Shown here: positions 34,317 to 42,770 of the stretch, in pieces
How the letters are laid out: each line of letters starts with the position of its first letter
Position numbering within the stretch: the stretch's first letter is position 1
Origin: Gammaproteobacteria bacterium
Lineage (GTDB): Bacteria; Pseudomonadota; Gammaproteobacteria; Pseudomonadales; Azotimanducaceae
DNA: 64,000 nucleotides
Direction: 5' to 3'
NCBI GenBank assembly: GCA_026707945.1
Contig: JAPOVV010000077.1
Coordinates: forward strand, 219,654 to 283,653
Translations under genes and position numbers: made by a program
The notes under the pieces: model-generated
The model's database searches: none
What the model saw: the letters and a program-made list of their open reading frames with translations, nothing else
Told to the model about the DNA's origin: nothing

Positions 34317-34664
34317 ATGCTAAAACTAATCGTTGTGATCGTGTCCGTGGATATAACGGATCAAATCATCGAGACAGCTCGAAAAGCGGGAGCGACCGGT
34401 GCCACTGTTATTCATGAGGTCCGTGGCGAGGGATTGAAGGCATCTAAGACATTTCTCGGACTTGATTTCACTTCTATTCGCGATGCGATCTTGTTCGTGG
34501 CCGCAGATTCGTGTGCGCAGGACATCATGAACGCAATACAGGAAGTTGGTGGTTTCGATGACAATCCGGGTTCTGGTATTGCCTTCCAAATAGCGATCGA
34601 AGATGCGGTTGGTCTTCGTTCACAAATGCCTTACATTCTTGAATCTATGGATGAAGACACATGA
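34317..34664 (+). CDS. PII-like signalling protein
   Basis: Small cytosolic protein of 115 residues with the PII ferredoxin-like plan. 'LKLIVVIVSVDITDQIIETARKAGATGATVIHEVRGEG' is strand-helix-strand entering the T-loop, 'DFTSIRDAILFVAADSCAQDIMNAIQEVGGF' is the second unit and 'GSGIAFQIAIEDAVGL' the C-terminal strand. The T-loop is short and lacks the uridylylated tyrosine region of GlnB/GlnK, so nitrogen signalling by uridylylation is unlikely. Lying between transporter genes and a CBS gene, with a four-base overlap to the latter, it probably gates the DUF1538 transporter in response to a nucleotide or metabolite. Confidence 0.8.
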   Translation: MLKLIVVIVSVDITDQIIETARKAGATGATVIHEVRGEGLKASKTFLGLDFTSIRDAILFVAADSCAQDIMNAIQEVGGFDDNPGSGIAFQIAIEDAVGLRSQMPYILESMDEDT

Positions 34665-35062
34665 CAGATAACAGCGTCGATAGGGTGGAAGATCACATGT
34701 CTAAAGACTTTCACTTAATAGATCGGGATGCTACAGTACACGAAGCAATCTCATTGCTCAAACAACACAACCTGAATGCCGTAATTGTCGATCGACGCGA
34801 CGAGGACGATGAAATTGGTTTGGTTACGGTCTCGGATGTGGCTAGGGAAGTTATGGGTAAACATCGCCCGCCAGATCGAACATACGTGTTCGAGATCATG
34901 ACAAAACCTATAGTCTCTGTACCCGCACGAATGAAGGTGGTCTACGCGACGAGGCTTCTGGCAAATCTGGATTTATCTCAAGCGGTGGTAACGGACGAGA
35001 CACGTCACCCTATTGGCATCGTCAATCGAAGAGATTTGGTTTTTGCGTGTTTAGAAGACTGA
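34661..35062 (+). CDS. CBS-domain protein
   Basis: Tandem CBS pair of 133 residues, no other domain. 'VEDHMSKDFHLIDRDATVHEAISLLKQHNLNAVIVD' is the first CBS and 'VFEIMTKPIVSVPARMKVVYATRLLANLDLSQAVV' the second, ending 'PIGIVNRRDLVFACL'. Such pairs bind adenine nucleotides and usually regulate a partner. It overlaps the PII-like gene by four bases (ATGA) and is the last gene of the DUF1538 operon, so the operon carries two likely nucleotide sensors beside the two membrane proteins. Confidence 0.87.
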   Translation: MTDNSVDRVEDHMSKDFHLIDRDATVHEAISLLKQHNLNAVIVDRRDEDDEIGLVTVSDVAREVMGKHRPPDRTYVFEIMTKPIVSVPARMKVVYATRLLANLDLSQAVVTDETRHPIGIVNRRDLVFACLED

Positions 35063-35118
35063 TCTATCACTAGCGAATAAGCTGCTAGAGGTCTTTCGTT
35101 ACGAATAACCATGAACGG

Positions 35119-36363
35119 TTAACCAGCAGGAATAGAAAACACGACGATATAACCGAGCACCAATGCGATAAAAGTAAAAAACGCTTGCCTTGACCAATAT
35201 ACGGGAGTTTTCTCCTCGGCTGATCGATTGTTTGTGATGAGTGCGATGATTGTTTGAACAAGATAGTACGCCGCGAATGCGCGAGAAGCCAACGCTATGA
35301 TCTCTAGTAAATCGACCGCCCATACCAACAGTATCGAACTGACGCATACGCAGATATAGCCGAACCTTGACGATAGACGATGTGCACTATTCTCGGCGAG
35401 AAGGCCTCCACCGCCACCTGTATCTGCAACAGCCGCGCTGAACTGACTCATTAGCGCCGCGATCATGAGTATCGCTGGCAGCACGAGTGCGACGGGCGTC
35501 AATGACGACACAATCTCAGCTAGGTTTATGTCGATCAAGTTCATTGTCTGAACGACTGGCATGAGTAACGTGACCGAGACAATGAAGAATGCACCAGACA
35601 TCAATTGCGCGATACGCATGCTCTGAATGCGGACTGCGGATTCGTACTTTTCTCCGAGAAAACGCGAAGTCTCGAATCCTTGCACGATCAACAAGACGCC
35701 CGCAAGCATGCGCGCTTGAACATCGACGGTATGTGTTTCATTAACGACCATAGTTGCATGAACATCTAAAACGACATAGCTATAGACAAGAAGCCCAACG
35801 ATTAACGCCGAAAGCGCCGCGAGCTGTATCGTCATCGAGAACATCTCAAGCTTCTCCAATCCGCCTAAGCCTTTCAGATAGCCAACTAGACCGATAAAAG
35901 CGATGATGACCGTTGTGAGGCATCGCTCTAGAAATGGATCATGGATTCCAACGTAGTTGAGCAAGAAATTCGAAAGTAAATCAAGATAAAAAGCGACCGC
36001 GATTACGTATGCGATCACAAGCACAACCTTGCCGACATAATCAACGTCATGAAGCGTGATTAATCCATGGTTCTCTTGCGTATGACTCGACATGTGCACG
36101 ATGTTGAAACGGATCACCGATCCAATCGCATACGCGAGAACAACGATTCCACAGACAGCTACAGGTGCCCATACACCAACTATGCTGGCCAAAAGTGGCG
36201 CCATGACAAGAAAGCCACTCCCGATGATCGACGAGAGTGGCGTCAACGTAGCTTGCCAGAGCTCGCTCCGCCGTAACTTTCGTCGCGTTAACGCAAGCAC
36301 AACGACAAATGCGAACGCAATCAGAAAAGCGTTGTAGATGGGTTGGGTTTGCAATAACGTCAT
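35119..36363 (-). CDS. APC-superfamily-like membrane transporter
   Basis: Polytopic inner-membrane protein of 414 residues with about eleven hydrophobic segments. The first long hydrophobic helix is broken by 'PLSSIIGSGFLVMAPLLASIVG', resembling the GxG unwound helix of APC/LeuT-fold transporters. Other landmarks are 'SNFLLNYVGIHDPFLERC', 'GVLLIVQGFETSRFLGEKYES' and 'ADTGGGGGLLAE'. I cannot place it in a subfamily, and the substrate is unknown. Upstream on the same strand, 181 bp away, is the MATE gene. Confidence 0.6.
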   Translation of the reverse strand: MTLLQTQPIYNAFLIAFAFVVVLALTRRKLRRSELWQATLTPLSSIIGSGFLVMAPLLASIVGVWAPVAVCGIVVLAYAIGSVIRFNIVHMSSHTQENHGLITLHDVDYVGKVVLVIAYVIAVAFYLDLLSNFLLNYVGIHDPFLERCLTTVIIAFIGLVGYLKGLGGLEKLEMFSMTIQLAALSALIVGLLVYSYVVLDVHATMVVNETHTVDVQARMLAGVLLIVQGFETSRFLGEKYESAVRIQSMRIAQLMSGAFFIVSVTLLMPVVQTMNLIDINLAEIVSSLTPVALVLPAILMIAALMSQFSAAVADTGGGGGLLAENSAHRLSSRFGYICVCVSSILLVWAVDLLEIIALASRAFAAYYLVQTIIALITNNRSAEEKTPVYWSRQAFFTFIALVLGYIVVFSIPAG

Positions 36364-36544
36364 GCTTCGTCTCTGAGTTCAAAGCCTGTCTGTCATCTGT
36401 TATCGAATCTAGGGACCACTGATATAGAAGCTGATTCGAACTTAGACCTAGTCTCTAACTACCTGTCGCATTGCGGCTTTATATATTCGGAGAAACTGAC
36501 TTCGCTAGCACAACCGCTCCAGTACTACAACAAACTGTTCTCGG

Positions 36545-37975
36545 TTAGCTCAAGTTAAGAGAGGACGTATTTGGTTTGCTCCGATGGTCACTCTGAGCGT
36601 CTCGCTGCTCCTCACTCGCTTCCACTCCCAATTGGACTAAATTCTTCCATCGATCGGTTCGATATCGGCCGATTAAGAGGGCACCTTTTACGATGTTCTC
36701 CGCGACCATCGCCGCGAACATAAAAATTACGTCCAAACTGAGCAACACGCAAACGACAGCGATCGCGCATCGAATCCCGATCAATCCTATCAATGTCGAG
36801 ACCATTGGAAACCGTGTATCACCTGCGCCACGTAAAGCGCCGCCAATCGCGAATTCAATGGCCATTAGCGGCGTAGACAAGGCAAGCATCCATGCTATTT
36901 GTACTGAATACGCCACCGTCTGAGGATCTGGATTCGGGAGAAAAATGGCAACGATGGTTTCGACATTCAGCACTATGACACAAGCGAGGCTTCCCATAGA
37001 GATTGCGGCATACAGCAACGCGCGCCAGCCGCTTCGGACCGCGCCTTGAGGATCGCTAGCACCAAGATATTGACCAGAAAGGGTTGAACCCGCAACTGAA
37101 AAACCAAAGCCAACGACCATACAGACCATGAACATGGTGCCTGAAAGTGAATACGCAGCAAACGCAGAAGTGCCGTAGTAGTTACCGAGCAGAACCAAGA
37201 AAAAGAAGTAACCGACTTGGAAGACCATCATCTCGATTCCAGCCGGATAGCCAACGTCAATCAGTTGTTTGAATCGATATTTATCCCACCATGCGATTCG
37301 TACGTACGTTACTCTGACGAATTGACCCATCCAGAGAATCAAACTGATGACTGCCCCGAGTAGACCTGCAACCCCACCCGCGATGGCCGCTCCTTTCACA
37401 CCTAAAGCGGGAAATCCCCAATGACCTAAAACCAGTGCGTAAAGTAGGGGGATATTCACGACGTTGACAGCTACGCTGATCCAAAAGGGAGTCCAAGCGT
37501 CTCCTGCCGCGCGCAACGCCGCGCCAATCGTAAAGTTCACCGCAAACGCTAGGTTGAAAACGGACAACCACCGGATGTTCTCCGCCGCAAGGCGTGTGGT
37601 GTGCTCGTCAACTCCAAATACCAATGCGATTTCGTAGGCAAACACAACCCCTGGAATCGCGCTCGCGATACTAGCAACAGCGGAAAGTGCAAGGCTCGCC
37701 ATCGTCATGCGCCCCGCTTCTACGTAGTTCTCCGCTCCCCAATTCCTGGCGACCAACGCGGTCGTACCAGCCGTGATCGCCATCAGCAATGCTTGCGTGG
37801 CGAAAAACACTCGTTGCCCCATACCAACCGCCGCGATCGCCTGCTCGCCGAGCTCACCGACGAATTTCGTCTGAACTATCACGACGAGGGAGAACATTAA
37901 ATTCGTGATAATCGAAGGAAACGCTAAGCTCCCAAGTCGCGGTCGTTCAGAAGACGGTTTTTCTCTGGGTAACAT
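36545..37975 (-). CDS. MATE-family efflux transporter
   Basis: Twelve-segment inner-membrane antiporter, 476 residues, which typically expels cationic drugs or metabolites using Na+ or H+ gradients. 'PSIITNLMFSLVVIVQTKFVGELGEQAIAAVGMGQ' is the N-lobe opening, 'LVARNWGAENYVEAGRM' and 'GAALRAAGDAWTPFW' the loop motifs. The second lobe repeats them with 'LSGQYLGASDPQGAVRSG' and 'GGALRGAGDTRFPM'. Both lobes are complete. The hydrophilic C-terminal tail is about 35 residues. Divergent from the enoyl-CoA hydratase gene by 30 bp. Confidence 0.9.
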   Translation of the reverse strand: MLPREKPSSERPRLGSLAFPSIITNLMFSLVVIVQTKFVGELGEQAIAAVGMGQRVFFATQALLMAITAGTTALVARNWGAENYVEAGRMTMASLALSAVASIASAIPGVVFAYEIALVFGVDEHTTRLAAENIRWLSVFNLAFAVNFTIGAALRAAGDAWTPFWISVAVNVVNIPLLYALVLGHWGFPALGVKGAAIAGGVAGLLGAVISLILWMGQFVRVTYVRIAWWDKYRFKQLIDVGYPAGIEMMVFQVGYFFFLVLLGNYYGTSAFAAYSLSGTMFMVCMVVGFGFSVAGSTLSGQYLGASDPQGAVRSGWRALLYAAISMGSLACVIVLNVETIVAIFLPNPDPQTVAYSVQIAWMLALSTPLMAIEFAIGGALRGAGDTRFPMVSTLIGLIGIRCAIAVVCVLLSLDVIFMFAAMVAENIVKGALLIGRYRTDRWKNLVQLGVEASEEQRDAQSDHRSKPNTSSLNLS

Positions 37976-38005
37976 CTACTCTTTCAAATCATTGAGACGA
38001 ACTAC

Positions 38006-38809
38006 GTGGGAACTAAATACCCAGATATCGAAATAACGCGGGACGGCGCTGTCGCAATTGTCGAAATTCAACGTCCCCCGCACAATTTTTTCGACGTACT
38101 CTTAATTCATCAAATCGCCGACGCTTTCAATACTTTGGATGATGATATGAGTTGTCGTGCAGTCGTCCTAGCCTCGCAAGGCAAGTCCTTCTGTGCCGGA
38201 GCTAATTTTGGCAGCGGCAACGAAGAGAGTGCTGGCGACGACGAGTTTACGGAGGAAGGTTTTCGAAACAGAACCGGCTCGCTATATGAAGAAGGCGTTC
38301 GGTTATTCCGTGCGAAGAAACCTCTAATCGCCGCGATTCAAGGCGCGGCGATTGGCGGAGGCCTAGGTTTGTCGCTCGTCGCAGATTTTCGAGTCGCTGC
38401 ACCCGAAGCTCGTTTCGCTGCTAACTTCGTAAAACTCGGGATACATCCAGGTTTCGGTTTGACAGTGACGCTTCCTCGGCTAGTCGGACAGCAGTTCGCA
38501 AACCTTATGTTTTTTACTGGGCGGCGAATCAAAGGCGACGAAGCACTAGAACGTGGTTTGGTCGACGAGCTAGTGCCGCTAGAAGACGTCCGCGAACGAG
38601 CGGTTGCGCTGGCGAAAGAGATTGCGGAAAACGCACCTCTCGCTGTGGCATCAACGCGGGCTACCACACGGCAAGGGCTCGCCGACCATATCAAGACTGC
38701 GACCGATCATGAACTAAAAGAGCAACAGTGGTTGCGCGAAACCGATGATGCGGCAGAAGGGATTCGAGCAGTCGCCGAACGTCGCGCAGGAAATTTCGTC
38801 GGTCAATAG
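38006..38809 (+). CDS. Enoyl-CoA hydratase/isomerase family protein
   Basis: Crotonase-fold enzyme of 267 residues from GTG. 'LASQGKSFCAGANFG' and 'AIQGAAIGGGLGLSLVADFRVAAPEARFAANFVKLGIHPGFG' form the CoA-binding oxyanion hole. The catalytic glutamate positions of classical hydratase are not clearly both present (residues 'NFVKLGIHPG' replace the usual 'ARFGQPEI'-like stretch), so hydratase versus isomerase or other crotonase activity is open. The next two genes, an LLM oxidoreductase and an SDR, follow at 22 and 9 bp, suggesting one catabolic operon. Confidence 0.82.
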   Translation: MGTKYPDIEITRDGAVAIVEIQRPPHNFFDVLLIHQIADAFNTLDDDMSCRAVVLASQGKSFCAGANFGSGNEESAGDDEFTEEGFRNRTGSLYEEGVRLFRAKKPLIAAIQGAAIGGGLGLSLVADFRVAAPEARFAANFVKLGIHPGFGLTVTLPRLVGQQFANLMFFTGRRIKGDEALERGLVDELVPLEDVRERAVALAKEIAENAPLAVASTRATTRQGLADHIKTATDHELKEQQWLRETDDAAEGIRAVAERRAGNFVGQ

Positions 38810-38831
38810 ATTGATTGTGAGTCACTAGAGC

Positions 38832-39707
38832 ATGGAACTCGGAAAACTCGGTGTTTGGTATTTCACTGACGGCATGGCCGCGACGGACGCCGCAACAGCT
38901 GCGAAGAAGATTGAAGATCTCGGGTACAGTGCGCTGTGGTTACCTGAAACGGTTGGCCGCAACCCGTTTGCGCATGCGGCCTGGCTTCTTGCAAATACGA
39001 CATCGCTTGTAGTGGCGACAGGTATTGCAAATATCTACCATCGCGAACCGGGTGTCACGCTCGCGGCGCAACACACGTTGGCAGAACAGAGTGACAATCG
39101 ATTTCTACTCGGTTTAGGAGTTTCACACAAACCGCTCGTCGAAGGATTGAGAGGGTTGAAATATGGAAAACCCGTCTCGACGATGCGTGCGTATCTGCAA
39201 AAAATGAAGGCTTCGCCTTACACTGCGCCACGTATTAACGAGTCACCGAAAACCGTAATCGCCGCACTCGGCCCCAAGATGCTTGAACTTGCGGCAGACG
39301 AAGCCGATGGCGCACACCCGTACTTCACGTCACCTGAACATACAAGAGTAGCAAGAGAAATCATGGGACCGGACGCATGGCTGTGCGTCGAGCAAAAAGT
39401 AATCATGGAGACCGACTCGGACAAGGCACGTGCTGCTGCTCGACGTGCCGCATCTACCTATCAAGGCTTACCCAATTACCGTAACAATTGGCTCCGCATG
39501 GGATTAAGCGAAGCTGATATCAGTGACACGGGTAGCGACAAGTTCATCGACACAACATTTGCGTGGGGCGACGTCGACGCGATTCAACAACGCATCGACG
39601 AACACTTGCAAGCCGGTGCAAATCACGTCTGCGTACAACCGATTCGTTCCGACGGCAACATACAACAACCAGATTGGGACGCGCTTGAAGCGCTCGCGGC
39701 TATGTAG
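38832..39707 (+). CDS. LLM-class flavin-dependent oxidoreductase (TIGR03620-like)
   Basis: Luciferase-like TIM-barrel oxidoreductase of 291 residues. 'LGKLGVWYFTDGMAATDAATAAKKIEDLGYSALWLPE' is the N-terminal signature, with 'NRFLLGLGVSHKPLVEGLRG' and 'ALGPKMLELAADEADGAHPYF' in the core. The sequence resembles the group annotated as F420-dependent, but F420 genes are not visible here, and an FMN-based reaction is equally possible. A flavin reductase gene nearby (on the other strand) could supply reduced flavin. It lies between a hydratase-like gene and an SDR. Confidence 0.8.
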   Translation: MELGKLGVWYFTDGMAATDAATAAKKIEDLGYSALWLPETVGRNPFAHAAWLLANTTSLVVATGIANIYHREPGVTLAAQHTLAEQSDNRFLLGLGVSHKPLVEGLRGLKYGKPVSTMRAYLQKMKASPYTAPRINESPKTVIAALGPKMLELAADEADGAHPYFTSPEHTRVAREIMGPDAWLCVEQKVIMETDSDKARAAARRAASTYQGLPNYRNNWLRMGLSEADISDTGSDKFIDTTFAWGDVDAIQQRIDEHLQAGANHVCVQPIRSDGNIQQPDWDALEALAAM

Positions 39708-39716
39708 AAGGGAAAT

Positions 39717-40385
39717 ATGAGCAGATTCGAAGGTGTAAGCGTCACCGTCACAGGCGCGGCCGGTGTGTTGGGGATGGCAGTAGCACAAGCATTTCAAGCG
39801 GAAGGAGCGTCAGTGACGGGGATCGATATCGTCGAAACAGAGACGCCTTTTCCACTTTGCAAGGCCGATCTTATCGATTTCGAAGACGCACGTCGCGTCA
39901 TGCGCGAGATCGGACGCATCAATGTACTTGCAAACATCGCTGGCGGCTTTACGATGGGCGACACGGTTGAGACGACCAGCAACGAGACGTGGGACTTCAT
40001 GTACAACCTAAACGCTCGGACGGTGTTTAACACCGTCCGAGCCGTCGTTCCACAAATGGTTGAACGTCAGCGAGGAAAAATCGTAAATGTCGGCGCGCTT
40101 AATGCATTAAGTGGGGTCGGCAGAATGGCCGCCTACTCCGCGTCGAAGAGCGTCGTAATACGGTTAACTGAGAGCCTCGCTGAGGAGCTCAAATCGAAAC
40201 ACATTAACGTAAATTGTGTCCTACCGAGCATCATCGACACACCGCGAAACCGCGAGGACATGCCGAAAGCCGACTTCTCCACATGGGTAACGCCTCAGGC
40301 AATGGCGAAGGTTGTTCTATTTCTTGCTTCTACCGATGCCGATCCAATCCATGGTGCAGCACTACCCGTGACTGGCCTCGCATAG
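39717..40385 (+). CDS. Short-chain dehydrogenase/reductase (SDR)
   Basis: SDR of 222 residues, short for the family. 'VTVTGAAGVLGMAVA' is the cofactor motif, 'NVLANIAGGFTMGD' replaces NNAG with NIAG, 'NVGALNAL' stands where catalytic Ser usually lies (no clear Ser at the expected site) and 'YSASKSVVI' is the YxxxK pair. 'LPVTGLA' ends the chain. It is last of the three-gene run starting at 38006 and converges on the flavin reductase gene. Confidence 0.82.
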   Translation: MSRFEGVSVTVTGAAGVLGMAVAQAFQAEGASVTGIDIVETETPFPLCKADLIDFEDARRVMREIGRINVLANIAGGFTMGDTVETTSNETWDFMYNLNARTVFNTVRAVVPQMVERQRGKIVNVGALNALSGVGRMAAYSASKSVVIRLTESLAEELKSKHINVNCVLPSIIDTPRNREDMPKADFSTWVTPQAMAKVVLFLASTDADPIHGAALPVTGLA

Positions 40386-40393
40386 CGCGCAAG

Positions 40394-40882
40394 TCACGAG
40401 GCAGGAGCAAAGTGACCATACGCCCCTTGAAAAAAGAGTAACGGACCTAGTTCGGGTCGATCGACTCTCAAACCCTGTACATCCGCGACCACAATCGTGT
40501 GATCCCCAGCGTCGTGTTCCGCGTTCAGCGAGCAATCAATCGTTGCGATGACGCCTTCTAACGCCGGAGTACCTGACGTCGGATTACGATGCCATGCGAT
40601 ATCAGCTACTTCTCCAATCATCGCGAATGCGTCGCTGACGTCGCCTTGATCCTCGGCTAGTACATTAATGCAGAACTTACCCAAACTCCGAATACGCGGC
40701 CAACTAGTACTCGTTTTCTGGGGACAAAACAAGATGAGAGGAGGCTCTAGCGACAAAGACACAAAAGACTGTGCTGCAAAGCCGACGAGCTCTCCCTCTT
40801 CATTGCCACACACTACGACAACGCCCGTCGCGAAGTGACTGACAACATGACGGAATTCGGAGACATCGAATTCTGACGACAC
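40394..40882 (-). CDS. Flavin reductase family protein
   Basis: Small FMN-binding protein of 162 residues. 'EFRHVVSHFATGVVVVCG' opens the flavin reductase-like split barrel, 'GFAAQSFVSLSLEPPLILFCPQKTSTSWPRI' is the conserved FMN segment, 'KFCINVLAEDQ' follows, and 'DHTIVVADVQGL' the C-terminal strand. Such proteins supply reduced flavin to partner monooxygenases, as HpaC does, or act as oxidoreductases themselves. The nearest candidate partner is the LLM protein on the opposite strand. Confidence 0.83.
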   Translation of the reverse strand: MSSEFDVSEFRHVVSHFATGVVVVCGNEEGELVGFAAQSFVSLSLEPPLILFCPQKTSTSWPRIRSLGKFCINVLAEDQGDVSDAFAMIGEVADIAWHRNPTSGTPALEGVIATIDCSLNAEHDAGDHTIVVADVQGLRVDRPELGPLLFFQGAYGHFAPAS

Positions 40883-40952
40883 TTAGTTTCCTTTGATCGG
40901 AAAGACTCAAACCTCGCGTATTTTGCGCCTCAGCTTGGTTCCATAGTGCGAA

Positions 40953-42428
40953 TTAGGCTGCTTGAACGTATGGATACAACTCAATCAAAGGAGCGGACCT
41001 GCCGTCTGCTTGCACGATGCGACAATGCTCTCGCTGGAGTTCACGCGGTTCATTCACTCCGCAGGAATGCGCAATGATCGCAAGTTCCTTGCGAATGCCC
41101 ATCGCGTATTGATAAACACGTTCGGCTTTGTCGACTGGATCCAAACCTCGTTGTAAACGCTTGTTGTGAGTTGTGATCCCGGTCGGGCACGTGTTCTTAT
41201 TGCACTGCAGGGCTTGAATACATCCGAGCGCGAACATGAACCCACGCGCACTAACTACGAAATCAGCGCCCGTACAGACCGCCCAAGCAACACCAGTTGG
41301 TGTAATCATCTTGCCGCTCGCGATCACCCTAATTCGATCGCGCAAGCCATGTCTGGTCAATGTATCGATTACGATCGGCAAGCTCTCACGTATCGGGATC
41401 CCGACGTTGTCAATCAAACTCATCGGCGCCGCTCCCGTACCGCCGTCAGCACTGTCGACCGTAATAAAGTCGGGAGCTGATTCTTCGCCTCGTTCACGAA
41501 TTAACACGCACAGTTCATCTAACCAATCAAACGAGCCCATGACGGTTTTGAATCCCGTCGGTTTACGGGTAATCGAACGGATGCGATTAACGAAGTCGAG
41601 AAGATCCGGTACGGAGTTGATCTCGATGTGACGATTTGGTGAGATCGATGCCTGTCGCACTGGGATTTTTCTAACTGCCGCTATCTCTTCAGTTACCTTG
41701 ACCGCCGGCAATATACCGCCTTTGCCAGGTTTAGCGCCTTGCGAGATCTTGATTTCAAACATTCGAACTTGCTCGTGGGCGGCAACTTCCTCAAGTAGTT
41801 TTTCACTGAGATTGCCTTTTTCGTCTCGTACACCGTATTTCGCCGTACCGATTTGAAAGACTACGCTACCACCCGCTTTAAGGTGATGCTCTGACAGACC
41901 TCCTTCGCCTGTATTTAGCCAAATGCCGGCACGCTTTGTACCTTCGCCAAGTGCCGTCAGCGCTGGTGTCGAAATCGCACCATAACTCATTCCCGATGCA
42001 TTGAATATGTAGCGATGAAGAAACGGAAAGTCCGTGTACGGCCCAATAATGAGGGGGGTTATTTCCCTGTTTTCCTCCTCCAATCTCGGAAACATCGTGT
42101 TGGCAAACATGATCGTACCCACAGGCCGTAAGTCGCGGGTTGAACCAAACGCCGTCGTGTTATCCGTGTTTTTTGCCGCTCGATAAACCCAGGTGCGTTC
42201 GGCGCGATTAAACGGTAATTCCTCCCTATCCATAGCGAAGAAATATTGGCGAAAAAACTCACCGAGCGTTTCAAATAGGTAGCGAAATCTCCCGATGACA
42301 GGATAGTTTCGCCGAATCGCATGCGTAGTCTGCGTCCGATCGATGACATATAGAACGACAACAATCAATACCCCGATACCTAATATCAAGATGAAGAGTT
42401 GCACCAGAATGTCGATGAGGCTGATCAT
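40953..42428 (-). CDS. FMN-binding glutamate-synthase-family protein, membrane-anchored
   Basis: A 491-residue protein with one N-terminal membrane segment (residues ~5-27, 'LVQLFILILGIGVLIVVVLY') and a cytosolic GltB-like FMN domain. 'GMSYGAISTPALTALGEGTKRAGIWLNTGEGGLSEHHL' and 'SQGAKPGKGGILPAVKV' are the family blocks. 'VDSADGGTGAAPMSL' binds FMN/2-oxoglutarate, and cysteines in 'CIQALQCNKNTCPTG' resemble the 3Fe-4S site. No glutaminase or small-subunit domain is present, so it is not a complete glutamate synthase. GGAGAAAAGG before the start is a strong ribosome-binding site. Its role is unknown. Confidence 0.85.
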   Translation of the reverse strand: MISLIDILVQLFILILGIGVLIVVVLYVIDRTQTTHAIRRNYPVIGRFRYLFETLGEFFRQYFFAMDREELPFNRAERTWVYRAAKNTDNTTAFGSTRDLRPVGTIMFANTMFPRLEEENREITPLIIGPYTDFPFLHRYIFNASGMSYGAISTPALTALGEGTKRAGIWLNTGEGGLSEHHLKAGGSVVFQIGTAKYGVRDEKGNLSEKLLEEVAAHEQVRMFEIKISQGAKPGKGGILPAVKVTEEIAAVRKIPVRQASISPNRHIEINSVPDLLDFVNRIRSITRKPTGFKTVMGSFDWLDELCVLIRERGEESAPDFITVDSADGGTGAAPMSLIDNVGIPIRESLPIVIDTLTRHGLRDRIRVIASGKMITPTGVAWAVCTGADFVVSARGFMFALGCIQALQCNKNTCPTGITTHNKRLQRGLDPVDKAERVYQYAMGIRKELAIIAHSCGVNEPRELQREHCRIVQADGRSAPLIELYPYVQAA

Positions 42429-42770
42429 TCCTTTTCTCCTCGAGTACTGAGATCGTGCTGAAACTTAAGGTGCCTCTCTTGCTCGAAAAACTCCTATTGA
42501 CTCTGTTTACACGGTCTTGTTCACTCGTCAATCCTCTACTATGTTAGACAGGCTTAACGCGCACAAATACACTAGCGATGCATGGCGTCAAAATAGAAAT
42601 GATCCGATCTGCAACGATACCTGTACTGATAGTTCTTAAGATTGCGAATCTTTGTTATCTGTAACACAACAAGCCTCCACCTTGCTCATATTGAGAAGAG
42701 TGGCTGCAACCAAGATCAGCAGTATTGTGTTCCAACTGGCGAAATCGATCTCTGTCCTAGGCGAAGTGCG
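42429..42770. other. Divergent intergenic region without recognised gene
   Basis: A 342-bp gap between the glutamate-synthase-like gene (minus) and the DUF5916 gene (plus). The plus-strand frame is open back to 42642, but the residues before 42771 are not signal-like. A candidate plus-strand promoter is TTGTTC (42517-42522), 17-bp spacer, TATGTT (42540-42545). Nothing else stands out. Confidence 0.35.

Noticed and set aside
40953..42428. Calling the FMN protein a full glutamate synthase (GltB)
   Set aside because: It lacks the glutaminase domain, is far too short, and has a membrane anchor.
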